Source: JAXDLW01 sp050998755 (GTDB lineage Bacteria; Chloroflexota; Dormibacteria; DASZGP01). From it: a DNA stretch of 36,757 nucleotides. This document shows positions 26,554 to 35,195 of the stretch, piece by piece. Each line of letters begins with the position of its first letter. Within the stretch, counting starts at the first letter, position 1. The notes under the pieces were generated by a model. It searched no databases. It was given only the letters and a program-made list of their open reading frames with translations, and was not told where the DNA came from. A program made the position numbers and the translations under genes. The DNA lies in assembly GCA_050998755.1 (NCBI GenBank), contig JBPCPW010000078.1, positions 1-36,757 of the forward strand, given 5' to 3'.

Positions 26554-27744
26554 ATGCGACGCCGTCTTCTTCACGTTTTTGCTGCGCTGTGCGCCGTCAC
26601 ATCCCTTCTCAGCACGTCCGCGGTGCGGGCCGACGATCTCAGCAACGCCCAGGCCAAGCAGGCCCAGCTGGGCCAGGAGATCGCCCAGGACAAGGCGCGG
26701 GTGGCGCAGCTGCAGGTACAGCAAGCATCGGTGGAGGCCCAGATCCAGGCCCTCTCCGCCCTCATCCTGGCCTCCGAGCAGCATCTTGCCAACCAGAACT
26801 CGATCCTCGACGCCATCCAGGGGCAGATCGACGAGACCCAGCGTCACCTGGTCGAGACCCGCCAGCACCTGGTCCAGCGACAGGACATCCTCAGCAAGCG
26901 GACTCGAAGCCTCTACAAGACCGGCGGCGACGTCAGCTTCATTGACAGCCTGTTCACCGCCAGCACGTTCTCACAGCTGCTCGATCGCTTCCTGGTGATG
27001 CGTGACGTCACGCACTCCGACCAGTTGCTGGTACAGCAGATACAGGCCGACAGGACGTCGATCGAGACCCTAGCGGCAGACCAGGTGCACCACCGAGACC
27101 AGCAGAGGCAGGTGGTCGCGGGGATTGCCCAGGACGAGGAGGCGCTGCGTGGCCATTACGTCCAGCAGCGAGCTCTGAAGGGGCAGTTGGTGGCGACCGT
27201 CATGAGCCTCGAGGAGCGGGCGGCCGCTTCGCAGCAGGCCCTGGTCCAGGTGGCGGGGGAGATCAAGGCCCTGCAGGCGGCCAGGAGCCGGGCGCACTCG
27301 TCCGGGACGTTCGCCTGGCCCGGCGTGCAGGGGCCGATCACCCAGACCTTCGGCTGCACCGACTTTGGCGGCGAGCCCCCACCGCCATCGGGATACGGCT
27401 GCCGGCCGGTCGGCACCTGTCACGCGTCATATGGCTGCTTCCACACCGGGATCGACGTCGCCGGCCCCTACGGCTCGGAGATCGACGCCACCGATGGCGG
27501 GATTGCCTACACCTACGCCGCGGGGTACGGCTACGGCAACCACGTCATCGTCGTCCACGCCAACGGCTTCACCTCGCTCTACGGCCACATGGCGAGCTTC
27601 GCGGTGGTCAGCGGCGCGGCCGTGGCCAAGGGTGAAAAGATCGGCTATGAGGGCAGCACCGGGTTCAGTACCGGCGCCCACCTGCACTTCGAGATCCGCC
27701 TGAACGAGGCTCCCCAGGACCCCTGTCGCTACGTTGGCTGCTGA
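26554..27744 (+). CDS. EnvC/PcsB-like coiled-coil M23 peptidase
   Basis: The 396-residue secreted protein has a signal peptide ending near SAVRA (residue about 26). A long coiled coil follows (about 27-245, Gln/Ala-rich, with SLYKTGGDVSFIDSLFTASTFSQLLDRF in the bend). The C-terminal LytM/M23 domain has His297 and Asp301 (HTGID) and His376/His378 (HLHFE), so all zinc ligands are present and it should be a true endopeptidase, unlike EnvC of proteobacteria, which is inactive and only activates amidases. Four nearby Cys in CTDFGG/CRPVGTCHASYGC may form disulfides. The coiled coil most likely binds the FtsX external domain. The start is 15 bases after ftsX. Confidence 0.93.
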   Translation: MRRRLLHVFAALCAVTSLLSTSAVRADDLSNAQAKQAQLGQEIAQDKARVAQLQVQQASVEAQIQALSALILASEQHLANQNSILDAIQGQIDETQRHLVETRQHLVQRQDILSKRTRSLYKTGGDVSFIDSLFTASTFSQLLDRFLVMRDVTHSDQLLVQQIQADRTSIETLAADQVHHRDQQRQVVAGIAQDEEALRGHYVQQRALKGQLVATVMSLEERAAASQQALVQVAGEIKALQAARSRAHSSGTFAWPGVQGPITQTFGCTDFGGEPPPPSGYGCRPVGTCHASYGCFHTGIDVAGPYGSEIDATDGGIAYTYAAGYGYGNHVIVVHANGFTSLYGHMASFAVVSGAAVAKGEKIGYEGSTGFSTGAHLHFEIRLNEAPQDPCRYVGC

Positions 27745-28978
27745 GCCCCCCCCACGCCGGGGCCGGTGGCTGCGCCGGATCGCCGTGCTGATGATGTTGC
27801 CGGTCTCCTTCTACCTTGGGATCCTGTTCGAGTTCCACTCCGGGCCCGACTTCAACCAGCTGATCTCGCCGGCCTTGTTTGCGGGGCCGGTCCAGGGACT
27901 GGACACCGGCACGCTGAATCAGATCTTCCAGCTGATGCAGAGCAACTATGCGAAGGTGGGCCTCTCCCAGAAGGATGCGTTCAACGCGGCCGCCAAGGGC
28001 ATGGTCCACAACCTGGTGGCCAACCCTCCCTATCGGGACAACTTCTCGGTCTATTTCACCCCCGACGAGTTGCGCCAGAACCAGCAGTTCCTGGCCGGGG
28101 CATTCGGGGGGATCGGAGCCACTATGTCCTCCCGCAACAGCCAGCTCACGGTCACCGCGGTCCTACCCGGCACCCCGGCCGAAATGTCGGGACTTCTGGT
28201 CAACGATGTGGTAACCCGCATCGATGGCAAGGACGCGGCAGGGGTGAGTGTCGACGAGGCCGTGCAGAAGATCCGCGGCAAGGTCGGTACGCACGTGCTT
28301 CTGACCGTGTTACGCGGCGGCCACCCACGCGATATCGACATCACCAGGGCATTGATCTCAGTCCCCAGCGTGCGCAGCAAGGACATCGCTCCTGGGGTCT
28401 TGTACATCCGTATCTACGAGTTCGGGGAGCACACCGCGGACGACTTCAAGCAGCAGCTCTCCGCGGGCCTGCAGCGGGGTGACAGCAAGGTCGTCTTCGA
28501 CCTGCGGGAGAACCCAGGCGGATTCGTCAGCGCGGCCGACCGCGTGGTTTCTGAATTCGTCGCCAGCGGTGTGACCGTCACCGTCGCCGAGCGTGTTGTC
28601 AAGACCGAACACAAGGTCACCGGCCAGGGAGTCGCTTTTGCCCCCAAGCTGGTTGTCTTGGTGGATGAGAACAGCGCCAGCGCGTCGGAGATCGTGGCGG
28701 GAGCTTTGCAGGACCACAAGCGCGGGGTGTTGGTGGGCAACAAGACGTTCGGCAAGGGCCTGGTCGAGCAGGACTTCGCGCTGCGTAACGGCGGCGACCT
28801 GCACCTGACCATCGCCTACTGGTTTCGACCGTCGGGCAAGTCGATCAACCTCGTCGGCATAACCCCGGACAAGGTGGTCCCGCTGGCCAAACCCACCGAC
28901 CTCTACGAGGTCGACCAGCCGGCGTCCGATCCAGCTCACGACGCCCAGTTGCAGGCGGCCTTGGGCTCCTTCCAGTAG
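27734..28978 (+). CDS. C-terminal processing peptidase, S41 family
   Basis: The 414-residue CtpA-type serine protease has one N-terminal membrane anchor (residues about 15-30). A helical region, a PDZ domain (about 105-190: FGGIGATMSSRNSQLTVTAVLPGTPAEMSGLLVNDVVTRIDGKD) and the protease core follow. The catalytic dyad is Ser316 in NSASASE and Lys341 in TFGKG, spaced 25 residues apart as in D1P. TTG at 27734 overlaps the M23 gene by 11 bp. Such proteases trim or activate envelope proteins. Position directly after the M23 gene suggests it controls that hydrolase, as in PcsB/CtpB-like pairs; this is inference. Confidence 0.93.
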   Translation: MAAEPPPRRGRWLRRIAVLMMLPVSFYLGILFEFHSGPDFNQLISPALFAGPVQGLDTGTLNQIFQLMQSNYAKVGLSQKDAFNAAAKGMVHNLVANPPYRDNFSVYFTPDELRQNQQFLAGAFGGIGATMSSRNSQLTVTAVLPGTPAEMSGLLVNDVVTRIDGKDAAGVSVDEAVQKIRGKVGTHVLLTVLRGGHPRDIDITRALISVPSVRSKDIAPGVLYIRIYEFGEHTADDFKQQLSAGLQRGDSKVVFDLRENPGGFVSAADRVVSEFVASGVTVTVAERVVKTEHKVTGQGVAFAPKLVVLVDENSASASEIVAGALQDHKRGVLVGNKTFGKGLVEQDFALRNGGDLHLTIAYWFRPSGKSINLVGITPDKVVPLAKPTDLYEVDQPASDPAHDAQLQAALGSFQ

Positions 28979-29014
28979 GAGCAGCGGCGGTCCGGGCATG
29001 GGCGCCGGCGGGCA

Positions 29015-29020
29015 TACAAT
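29015..29020 (+). promoter_or_regulatory. Candidate -10 box for the lpd operon
   Basis: TACAAT at 29015-29020, about 26 bases before the lpd TTG. No good -35 is seen. The 67-bp gap after the S41 gene suggests a separate promoter for the dehydrogenase cluster. Confidence 0.4.
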
Positions 29021-29045
29021 GAGCTTGCTTTGAATTTGGCTGGAC

Positions 29046-30443
29046 TTGGCTGACCGCTTCGACATCGTCATCCTCGGGGGTGGCATGGGGGGGTATGTCG
29101 CCGCCATCCGCGCCGTCCAGCTGGGGAAGACCGTGGCCGTCGTAGAAAAGGACAAGCTGGGGGGTACCTGCCTGCACTGGGGCTGTATCCCGACCAAGGC
29201 GTTGTTGCACACCGCCGAGCTCTATCACGACGCGCTGTCCAGCGCCGCCTGCGGCGTGACAGCGACGGGCGTGAAGTTGGACTGGCCGGTTGCGGTCGAG
29301 CGCAAACAGAAGATCGTCGACCAGCTGTACAAGGGCGTCCAGTTCCTGATGAAGAAGAACAAGATCGAGGTCATTGCCGGTACCGGGGTTTTTGAGACAC
29401 CGACGAGGGTCCGTGTCGACGGCGCGGACGGGCAGCGCACGGTGGAGGCCACCAACGTGATCATCGCCACCGGCAGCTACCCCCGCAGCCTGCCCGGAGT
29501 GGAGATCGATGGCCGCCGAGTGATCAGCAGCGACCACGCGCTGCTGCTGCAGGAGATCCCGGCGACTGCGGTGATCGTTGGGGCCGGGGCGATCGGTGTC
29601 GAGTTTGCGTCGATGTGGAGTGACCTGGGATCGGACGTCACCCTGGTTGAGGCGCTGCCCCGGGTGACGCCGCTGGAGGATCCGGAGGTCTCCCAGGTGA
29701 TCACCCGCAGCTTCACCAAGCGGGGCATCAAGGTGCTCGCGGGAGCCAGGCTCGACCTGAAGTCGGTGAAGTCGTCGGACAAGGGTGTGAGCCTGAAGTA
29801 CGAGGGTGACGAGGGGAGCGTCGAACTACGCGCCGACATCCTGTTGATGGCCGTCGGGCGCGGGGCCAACGTCGACGGGATGGGTCTCGACAAGACCGGC
29901 GTCAAGGTTGAGAAAGGCTGGATCCGGGTCGACGAGGATCTGCGCACCGACGACCCGGCGATCTTCGCGGTGGGCGACGTCGTGGGCGGCTACCTGCTGG
30001 CCCACGTCGCCTCCCACGAGGGTATACACGCCGTGGAGGTGATCTGTGGGGCCAACCCGGAGCCCCTGGACTACAACCACATGCCGCGCTGTACCTACTC
30101 CCGACCCCAGGTGGCATCCGTTGGTCTCACCGAGGAGCAGGCCGCCGAGGCCGGCGTTGCGGTCAAGGTTGGGAAGTTTCCCTTCGCCGCCCTGGGCCGG
30201 GCGATGATCAACGACGCCACCGAGGGATTTGTCAAAGTTGTCGCCGATGCCTCCACGGGCGAGATCCTGGGCACCCACATGGTCGGTCACAACGTCACCG
30301 ACCTGATCGCCGAGCCCACCCTCGGTCAGCTGCTTGAGGGCACGGCATGGGAGGTGGGCATCAGCGTGCACGCCCACCCGACCCTCTCGGAGGCCGTCGG
30401 CGAGGCGGCGCTGGCTGTTGACGGCCGCGCCATCCACGTCTGA
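29046..30443 (+). CDS. lpdA: Dihydrolipoyl dehydrogenase (E3)
   Basis: The 465-residue FAD enzyme re-oxidises dihydrolipoamide of the E2 protein and passes electrons to NAD. GGGMGG (11-16) binds FAD. The redox disulfide is Cys42/Cys47 in GGTCLHWGCIPTK. GAGAIGVEFAS is the NAD loop, and FAVGDV is the second FAD motif. HAHPTLSE near the end provides His444 and Glu449, the catalytic pair. TTG at 29046 is the start and has no clear Shine-Dalgarno. It is first in the order E3, E1alpha, E1beta, E2, lipA. Confidence 0.96.
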   Translation: MADRFDIVILGGGMGGYVAAIRAVQLGKTVAVVEKDKLGGTCLHWGCIPTKALLHTAELYHDALSSAACGVTATGVKLDWPVAVERKQKIVDQLYKGVQFLMKKNKIEVIAGTGVFETPTRVRVDGADGQRTVEATNVIIATGSYPRSLPGVEIDGRRVISSDHALLLQEIPATAVIVGAGAIGVEFASMWSDLGSDVTLVEALPRVTPLEDPEVSQVITRSFTKRGIKVLAGARLDLKSVKSSDKGVSLKYEGDEGSVELRADILLMAVGRGANVDGMGLDKTGVKVEKGWIRVDEDLRTDDPAIFAVGDVVGGYLLAHVASHEGIHAVEVICGANPEPLDYNHMPRCTYSRPQVASVGLTEEQAAEAGVAVKVGKFPFAALGRAMINDATEGFVKVVADASTGEILGTHMVGHNVTDLIAEPTLGQLLEGTAWEVGISVHAHPTLSEAVGEAALAVDGRAIHV

Positions 30444-30458
30444 GGTGACGGAGAGCCG

Positions 30459-31514
30459 ATGAAGCTGGTCAAGCCGGATCCCGCCACGGAGATCGAGGTG
30501 GGAACCCTGCGGAAGATGTACCGCGCCATGCTGACCGCACGGATGGTGGACGAGCGCTGCTGGTTGCTGAACCGTGGTGGCAAGGCGCCCTTCGTCATCA
30601 GCTGCCAGGGCCAGGAGGGGGCGCAGGTGGGCAGCGTCTACGCCCTCGACCAGACGCAGGATTGGTTTGCGCCGTACTACCGCGACCTGGCGGTGGTGAT
30701 TGCCCTGGGGCAGACCGCGCAGGACATCCTGCTGTCGGTGATGGGCAAGGCCGGGGACCCCAACTCGGGAGCGCGGCAGATGCCGAGTCATTTCGGGAGC
30801 CGCAGGTTGCGCATCATCTCGCAGGGAAGCTCGGTGGGAACCCAGGCGCTGCATGCCGTCGGCACCGCCCTGGCCAGCAAGTCGCGCGGCGAGCGGGCGG
30901 TCTCGATCAGCTACGTCGGGGAGGGCGGCACCAGCCAGGGCGATTTCCACGAGGCCATGAATTTCGCTTCCATACACCACCTCCCGGTGATCTTCTTCGT
31001 GGAGAACAACAACTACGCCATATCGGTGCCCCAGAGCCTGCAAATGGCAATCGAAGACGTGGCTGACCGAGCCCACGGCTACAACATGCCCGGGGTCGTG
31101 GTTGACGGCCAGGATGTGCCCGAGGTCTATCGCGTGACTCGTGAGGCGGCCGACCGGGCGCGGGCCGGGGACGGCCCGACGCTGATCGAGGCCAAGGTGC
31201 ATCGCTTCACCTCCCACTCGTCCGATGACGACCAGCGTGTCTACCGGCCCGCGGAGGAGATCAAGGCCGAGGCCAGGGAGGACTGCCTGCCGCGATTCCG
31301 CGACTACCTCCTCGACCAGGGCGCGATGTCGGAGCGAGACGTCACCGACCTCCGGGCGGCGGTGCTCAGGGACATCGACGTCGCGACCCAGGTGGCCGAG
31401 GACGCACCGTACCCCGCCCCCGAGGACGCGCTGCTACACGTCTACGGCGCTGAGCCCCCTTCCCGCGACGACCTGGGTGGCGGCCCCCGCGTCAACTGGG
31501 AGGTCCCGGGGTAA
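30459..31514 (+). CDS. 2-oxoacid dehydrogenase E1 component, alpha subunit (branched-chain type)
   Basis: The 351-residue thiamine-diphosphate subunit carries the TPP motif GEGGTSQGDFHEAMNFA...ENNNYAIS (Gly154 onward). DWFAPYYRDLAVVIALG and QMPSHFGSRRLRIISQGSSVGTQ resemble branched-chain 2-oxoacid dehydrogenase E1alpha more than pyruvate dehydrogenase. RFTSHSSDDDQRVYR is the phosphorylation-loop region of that family. The true substrate (pyruvate or branched-chain keto acid) cannot be settled by eye. ATG at 30459; the TAA overlaps the next ATG by one base (TAATG). Confidence 0.93.
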   Translation: MKLVKPDPATEIEVGTLRKMYRAMLTARMVDERCWLLNRGGKAPFVISCQGQEGAQVGSVYALDQTQDWFAPYYRDLAVVIALGQTAQDILLSVMGKAGDPNSGARQMPSHFGSRRLRIISQGSSVGTQALHAVGTALASKSRGERAVSISYVGEGGTSQGDFHEAMNFASIHHLPVIFFVENNNYAISVPQSLQMAIEDVADRAHGYNMPGVVVDGQDVPEVYRVTREAADRARAGDGPTLIEAKVHRFTSHSSDDDQRVYRPAEEIKAEAREDCLPRFRDYLLDQGAMSERDVTDLRAAVLRDIDVATQVAEDAPYPAPEDALLHVYGAEPPSRDDLGGGPRVNWEVPG

Positions 31515-32539
31515 TGGCCGGACTGGGCACCCACAAGACGGTCGAGACCTCCGCGGGCCAGATGACATATATCCAGGCGATCCAGTCGGCGATGCGGGAT
31601 GAGATGGAGCGCGACGACTCGGTGATCGTGCTGGGCGAGGACGTCGGGGTGAAGGGAGGGGTCTTCGGCGCCACGGCCGGCTTGCAGAAGCAATTCGGCG
31701 ACCTTCGGGTGATCGATACCCCCCTGGCCGAGTCGGCCATCGCCGGGGTGGCCATCGGGGCGGCTATCAATGGGATGAAACCGGTGGCGGAGATGCAGTT
31801 CGCTGACTTTATCCACCCGGCCTTCAACCAGATCGTCAGTGAAGCGGCAAAGATGCGCTATCGCAGCAACAACGACTTCAACGTCCCGATGGTGATCCGC
31901 GCGCCCTTTGGCGGAGGTGTGCACGGGGCCCTTTACCACTCGCAGTCCGTCGAGGCCTTCTTCGCCCACGTCCCGGGCCTCAAGGTGGTGATCCCCTCCA
32001 CGCCTTACGATGCCAAGGGCCTGCTCATAGCGGCGATCCGCGACCCCGACCCGGTGCTGTTCTTCGAGCACAAGAAGGCCTACCGGCTGATCAAGGGAGA
32101 GGTGCCGGATGGGGAGAACTACACCGTGCCCATCGGCCGCGCCCGGGTGGCGCGCCCAGGGGAGCACATGTCCGTCTTTGCCTACGGTCTGATGGTCCAC
32201 TACGCGGTCACCGCGGCTGAGGAGATGGCCAAAGAGGGCCACTCCGTGGAGGTCGTGGACCTCCGAACGGTGCGTCCCCTGGACCGCGGCGCGATCCTGG
32301 AATCGGTGCAGAAGACGGGCAAGGCGCTGATCGTCTACGAGGCGAATCGTACGCTTGGTGTGGGCGCTGAGGTTGCGGCGATCATCGCCGAGGAGTGCTT
32401 CGAATACCTCGATGGTCCGGTTTTGCGGCTGGGCGGTCCGGACGTGCCGGCGATGCCCTTCAGCCCGCCGATGGAGGCCTTCTTCATGCCCAACCCTGAG
32501 AAGATCCTCCGCGCGATGAAGCAGCTGGCGGCATATTGA
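31514..32539 (+). CDS. 2-oxoacid dehydrogenase E1 component, beta subunit
   Basis: The 341-residue subunit pairs with E1alpha. It has the transketolase pyrimidine-binding part (ALRDEMERDDSVIVLGEDVG-like start, then FGDLRVIDTPLAESAIAGVAIGAA, KPVAEMQFADFIHPAFNQIVSEAAKMRY and APFGGGVHGALYHSQSVEAFFAHVPGLKVVIPSTPYDAKGLL). The transketolase C-terminal domain follows (VVDLRTVRPLDRGAILESVQKTGKALIVYEA). These are close to BCKDH/PDH beta subunits. It is directly coupled to the alpha gene by TAATG. Confidence 0.95.
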   Translation: MAGLGTHKTVETSAGQMTYIQAIQSAMRDEMERDDSVIVLGEDVGVKGGVFGATAGLQKQFGDLRVIDTPLAESAIAGVAIGAAINGMKPVAEMQFADFIHPAFNQIVSEAAKMRYRSNNDFNVPMVIRAPFGGGVHGALYHSQSVEAFFAHVPGLKVVIPSTPYDAKGLLIAAIRDPDPVLFFEHKKAYRLIKGEVPDGENYTVPIGRARVARPGEHMSVFAYGLMVHYAVTAAEEMAKEGHSVEVVDLRTVRPLDRGAILESVQKTGKALIVYEANRTLGVGAEVAAIIAEECFEYLDGPVLRLGGPDVPAMPFSPPMEAFFMPNPEKILRAMKQLAAY

Positions 32540-32543
32540 GCAT

Positions 32544-33950
32544 GTGGCACTGATGGCGCACGGCGGCCCGGTAACCGAGGGCGGGGTGACCAAGGTCACG
32601 ATGCCACAGCTCGGTGAGAGCGTGACCGAGGGTCAGATCAGCCGCTGGCTGAAGCAGCCCGGCGACCGCGTCGAGAAGTACGAAGCCCTGGTCGAGGTGA
32701 TCACCGACAAGGTCAACGCCGAGGTTCCAGCGCCGGTTGCCGGCGTGCTGGCGGGGATAGATGTCCAGGAGGGGGAGACCGTCCTGGTCGGTACCCTGAT
32801 CTGCAGCATCAGCAGTGAGGATGGCGCCGGGTCCGCCGGAGACGCCGAGGGCGTGCCCGCAGCGATGGGGTCCGCGCCGACCACCGCGGAGGTCTCGGAG
32901 CCGCCCCCGGTTGCCTCGGTCACCGCCCCTGCTGAGACCGCGGCGCCCAGCGCAGCCCCCGCCGCGAGCAATGGTCACGACCGTGCCGGTCGCGCCAGCC
33001 CGGCCGTACGGCGCCTGGCCGACGAGCACAACCTCAACCTCTCGCAGATTGCCGGCACCGGCATCGGCGGGCGGGTGACCAAGCGCGACGTAGACCAGTT
33101 CCTGGCCTCGGGCGGCGCTGGCACGCCTATCGCGGCAGCGACCCCGACCTCGCCTGTTGCCGGGTCGGGCCCCCCTGCCGGGTCCGCGCCGCCTTCCGCC
33201 GCGAGCGCCGCAACAGCCGCCGCGGCGGCTCCGTCGCCGCAGGCCCGCCCGGGCGACGAATTGATCCCATTGACGCCCATCCGCAAGGCGATTGCCGAGC
33301 ACATGGTGCGTAGCCGTCAGACCTCGCCGCACGCCTGGTGTGCGGTGGAGGTGGACATGACCTCTGTGGTCGCGCTGCGCAAGGCGGAAAGGGAGAGGTT
33401 CCGCGCTCGCGAGGGAGTTGACCTGACCTACGTGCCCTTTGTCACCAAAGCCACGGTCGAGGCCCTCAAGGCTCACCCCGAGGTGAACGCCACCTGGACG
33501 TCCGACGGCATCCTGCGCCGCCACGCGATCAACATCAGCGTAGCCGTGAGTTCGCCCGGTGGGTTGGTCGTACCGGTGATCCACGACGCCGACATGCTCA
33601 GCATCGCGGGCCTGGCCCACAAGCTCAACGACATCGCCACCCGTGCCCGCGCCAACCAGTTGAAGCTGCCGGACATCGAGGGGGGAACCTTCTGCCTCAA
33701 CAACCCCGGGACGTTTGGCACCGTGGTCTCCGCGCCGATCATCAACCAGCCGCAGGCAGCGATCATGACCATGGAGGCGATCGTCAAGCGCGCCGTCGTC
33801 CTACCGGGCGATGTCATCGGGATTCGCTCCATCATGTTCATGGGCATGTCATTCGACCACCGGGTGATCGATGGGCTGGAGGCGGCCACCTTCCTGGTCG
33901 ACGTCAAGAAGAACCTTGAGGCCATGGGCTCCGGCACCCCCATCTTCTAG
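32544..33950 (+). CDS. Dihydrolipoamide acyltransferase (E2)
   Basis: The 468-residue protein has a single lipoyl domain (residues about 16-92) with lipoyl-lysine Lys56 (EVITDKVNAE). An Ala/Pro linker, a peripheral-subunit binding domain at about 150-188 (RASPAVRRLADEHNLNLSQIAGTGIGGRVTKRDV), a second Ala/Pro linker and a catalytic domain ending in SFDHRVIDG with His439 and Asp443 follow. One lipoyl domain is the pattern of 2-oxoacid complexes in monoderms. GTG at 32544 is used; ATG 32553 is in frame. lipA starts at the last base of its stop, so the substrate and its lipoylating enzyme are coupled. Confidence 0.95.
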   Translation: MALMAHGGPVTEGGVTKVTMPQLGESVTEGQISRWLKQPGDRVEKYEALVEVITDKVNAEVPAPVAGVLAGIDVQEGETVLVGTLICSISSEDGAGSAGDAEGVPAAMGSAPTTAEVSEPPPVASVTAPAETAAPSAAPAASNGHDRAGRASPAVRRLADEHNLNLSQIAGTGIGGRVTKRDVDQFLASGGAGTPIAAATPTSPVAGSGPPAGSAPPSAASAATAAAAAPSPQARPGDELIPLTPIRKAIAEHMVRSRQTSPHAWCAVEVDMTSVVALRKAERERFRAREGVDLTYVPFVTKATVEALKAHPEVNATWTSDGILRRHAINISVAVSSPGGLVVPVIHDADMLSIAGLAHKLNDIATRARANQLKLPDIEGGTFCLNNPGTFGTVVSAPIINQPQAAIMTMEAIVKRAVVLPGDVIGIRSIMFMGMSFDHRVIDGLEAATFLVDVKKNLEAMGSGTPIF

Positions 33951-34903
33951 TGGGCGGGCGTAGGGTTCAGAGGATGGAGAGCCTGCCTGTCATGCAGCCG
34001 TCCGGGGGCGGCTCACCGGCCGACTTTGGCGGCCGCCGACCTGAGTGGCTGAAGGTCCGGCTGCCATCCGGGCCGACATTCTCCCGCCTTCAGAACCTGA
34101 TGCGCGAGGAGAACCTGCACACCGTCTGTGAGGAGGCGCACTGTCCCAATATCGGGGAGTGCTGGGGGGCCGGCACGGCGACCTTCATGGTCCTTGGTGA
34201 CGTGTGCACCCGGGCATGCAGCTTCTGCGCCGTCAAGACCGGCAGGCCCACGTGGACCGACCCCGACGAGCCGCACCGGGTGGCGCAATCCATCGCCAGG
34301 ATGAACCTGGTCCACGCCGTGATCACCTCGGTCGACCGCGACGACCTCCCCGACGGCGGCGCGCAGATCTTCGCGGAGACCATCCGCCAGACCCGCGAGC
34401 TGTGCCCGCAAACGTCAATCGAGGTGCTGATCCCCGACTTCCAGGGCAACTGGGACGCGCTGGCCACGGTCATGGCCGCCCGGCCGGAGATCCTCAACCA
34501 CAACGTCGAGACGGTCCGCCGCCTGTACCGCACGGTACGGCCAAAGGCCCGCCTGGACCAGTCACTGGAGTTACTCCGCCGTTCCCGCGAGCTTGACCCG
34601 GGCACCCAGAGCAAAACCGGCTTCATGGTCGGCCTGGGTGAATCCTGGGACGAGCTGCTGGAGCTGATGCACGAAATCCGCGACGTTGGTGTTGAGATTC
34701 TGACCATCGGTCAGTACCTTCGCCCCAGCCCCAAGCACCACGAACTGCTCCGCTACTACCACCCCGACGAGTTTGATGCGCTCAAAGTTGAGGCGATGCG
34801 CCTCGGATTTCGGTGGGTGGAGTCGGGTGCCCTGGTTCGGAGCTCGTACCACGCCGAGCGCCAGGTCGACCGGGACCGGCTGGTGAGCCTCCGCTCCGCC
34901 TGA
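33950..34903 (+). CDS. lipA: Lipoyl synthase
   Basis: The 317-residue radical-SAM enzyme inserts two sulfurs into protein-bound octanoate to form lipoate on E2. The auxiliary cluster uses Cys60, Cys65 and Cys71 (CEEAHCPNIGEC) and Ser298/299 in RSSY near the C-terminus. The SAM cluster uses Cys86, Cys90 and Cys93 (CTRACSFC). NHNVETVRRLYRTVRP is the usual core. GTG at 33950 overlaps the E2 stop by one base; ATG 33974 or 33992 could start a shorter form. No lipB (octanoyltransferase) is in the window. Confidence 0.97.
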   Translation: MGGRRVQRMESLPVMQPSGGGSPADFGGRRPEWLKVRLPSGPTFSRLQNLMREENLHTVCEEAHCPNIGECWGAGTATFMVLGDVCTRACSFCAVKTGRPTWTDPDEPHRVAQSIARMNLVHAVITSVDRDDLPDGGAQIFAETIRQTRELCPQTSIEVLIPDFQGNWDALATVMAARPEILNHNVETVRRLYRTVRPKARLDQSLELLRRSRELDPGTQSKTGFMVGLGESWDELLELMHEIRDVGVEILTIGQYLRPSPKHHELLRYYHPDEFDALKVEAMRLGFRWVESGALVRSSYHAERQVDRDRLVSLRSA

Positions 34904-34940
34904 CCCGGCACGCGCTCGATAGACTCTGGCCCGGCGACGA

Positions 34941-35014
34941 GGGCGGATAGCTCAGCTGGTCAGAGCGCCTGGTTTACACCCAGGAGGTCGCGGGTTCGAT
35001 CCCTGCTCCGCCCA
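34941..35014 (+). tRNA. tRNA-Val (anticodon TAC)
   Basis: Acceptor stem GGGCGGA (34941-34947) pairs with TCCGCCC (35007-35013), discriminator A35014. The anticodon arm is CCTGG-TTTACAC-CCAGG, giving TAC, read as valine. The T loop TTCGATC is standard. CCA is not encoded. TAGACT at 34920-34925 may be its -10. Confidence 0.95.
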
Positions 35015-35060
35015 CGTATTAAGCTTGACCGCGGTCGCACTGGCGGCCGCCCCACAGTGA

Positions 35061-35136
35061 GCCGAGATAGCTCAGTTGGTAGAGCAGCGGTCTGAAGAAC
35101 CGCGTGTCGGCGGTTCGAATCCGTCTCTCGGCACCA
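35061..35136 (+). tRNA. tRNA-Phe (anticodon GAA)
   Basis: Acceptor stem GCCGAGA (35061-35067) pairs with TCTCGGC (35126-35132), discriminator A35133, with CCA encoded at 35134-35136. The anticodon arm GCGGT-CTGAAGA-ACCGC gives GAA (phenylalanine). The T loop TTCGAAT is standard. It follows tRNA-Val by 46 bases. Confidence 0.96.
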
Positions 35137-35195
35137 CTCCCCGGCAGGGTAGAAGCCCCTCGCTTGGTAAACTCGACGCCGAATGAGGTTGAGCT

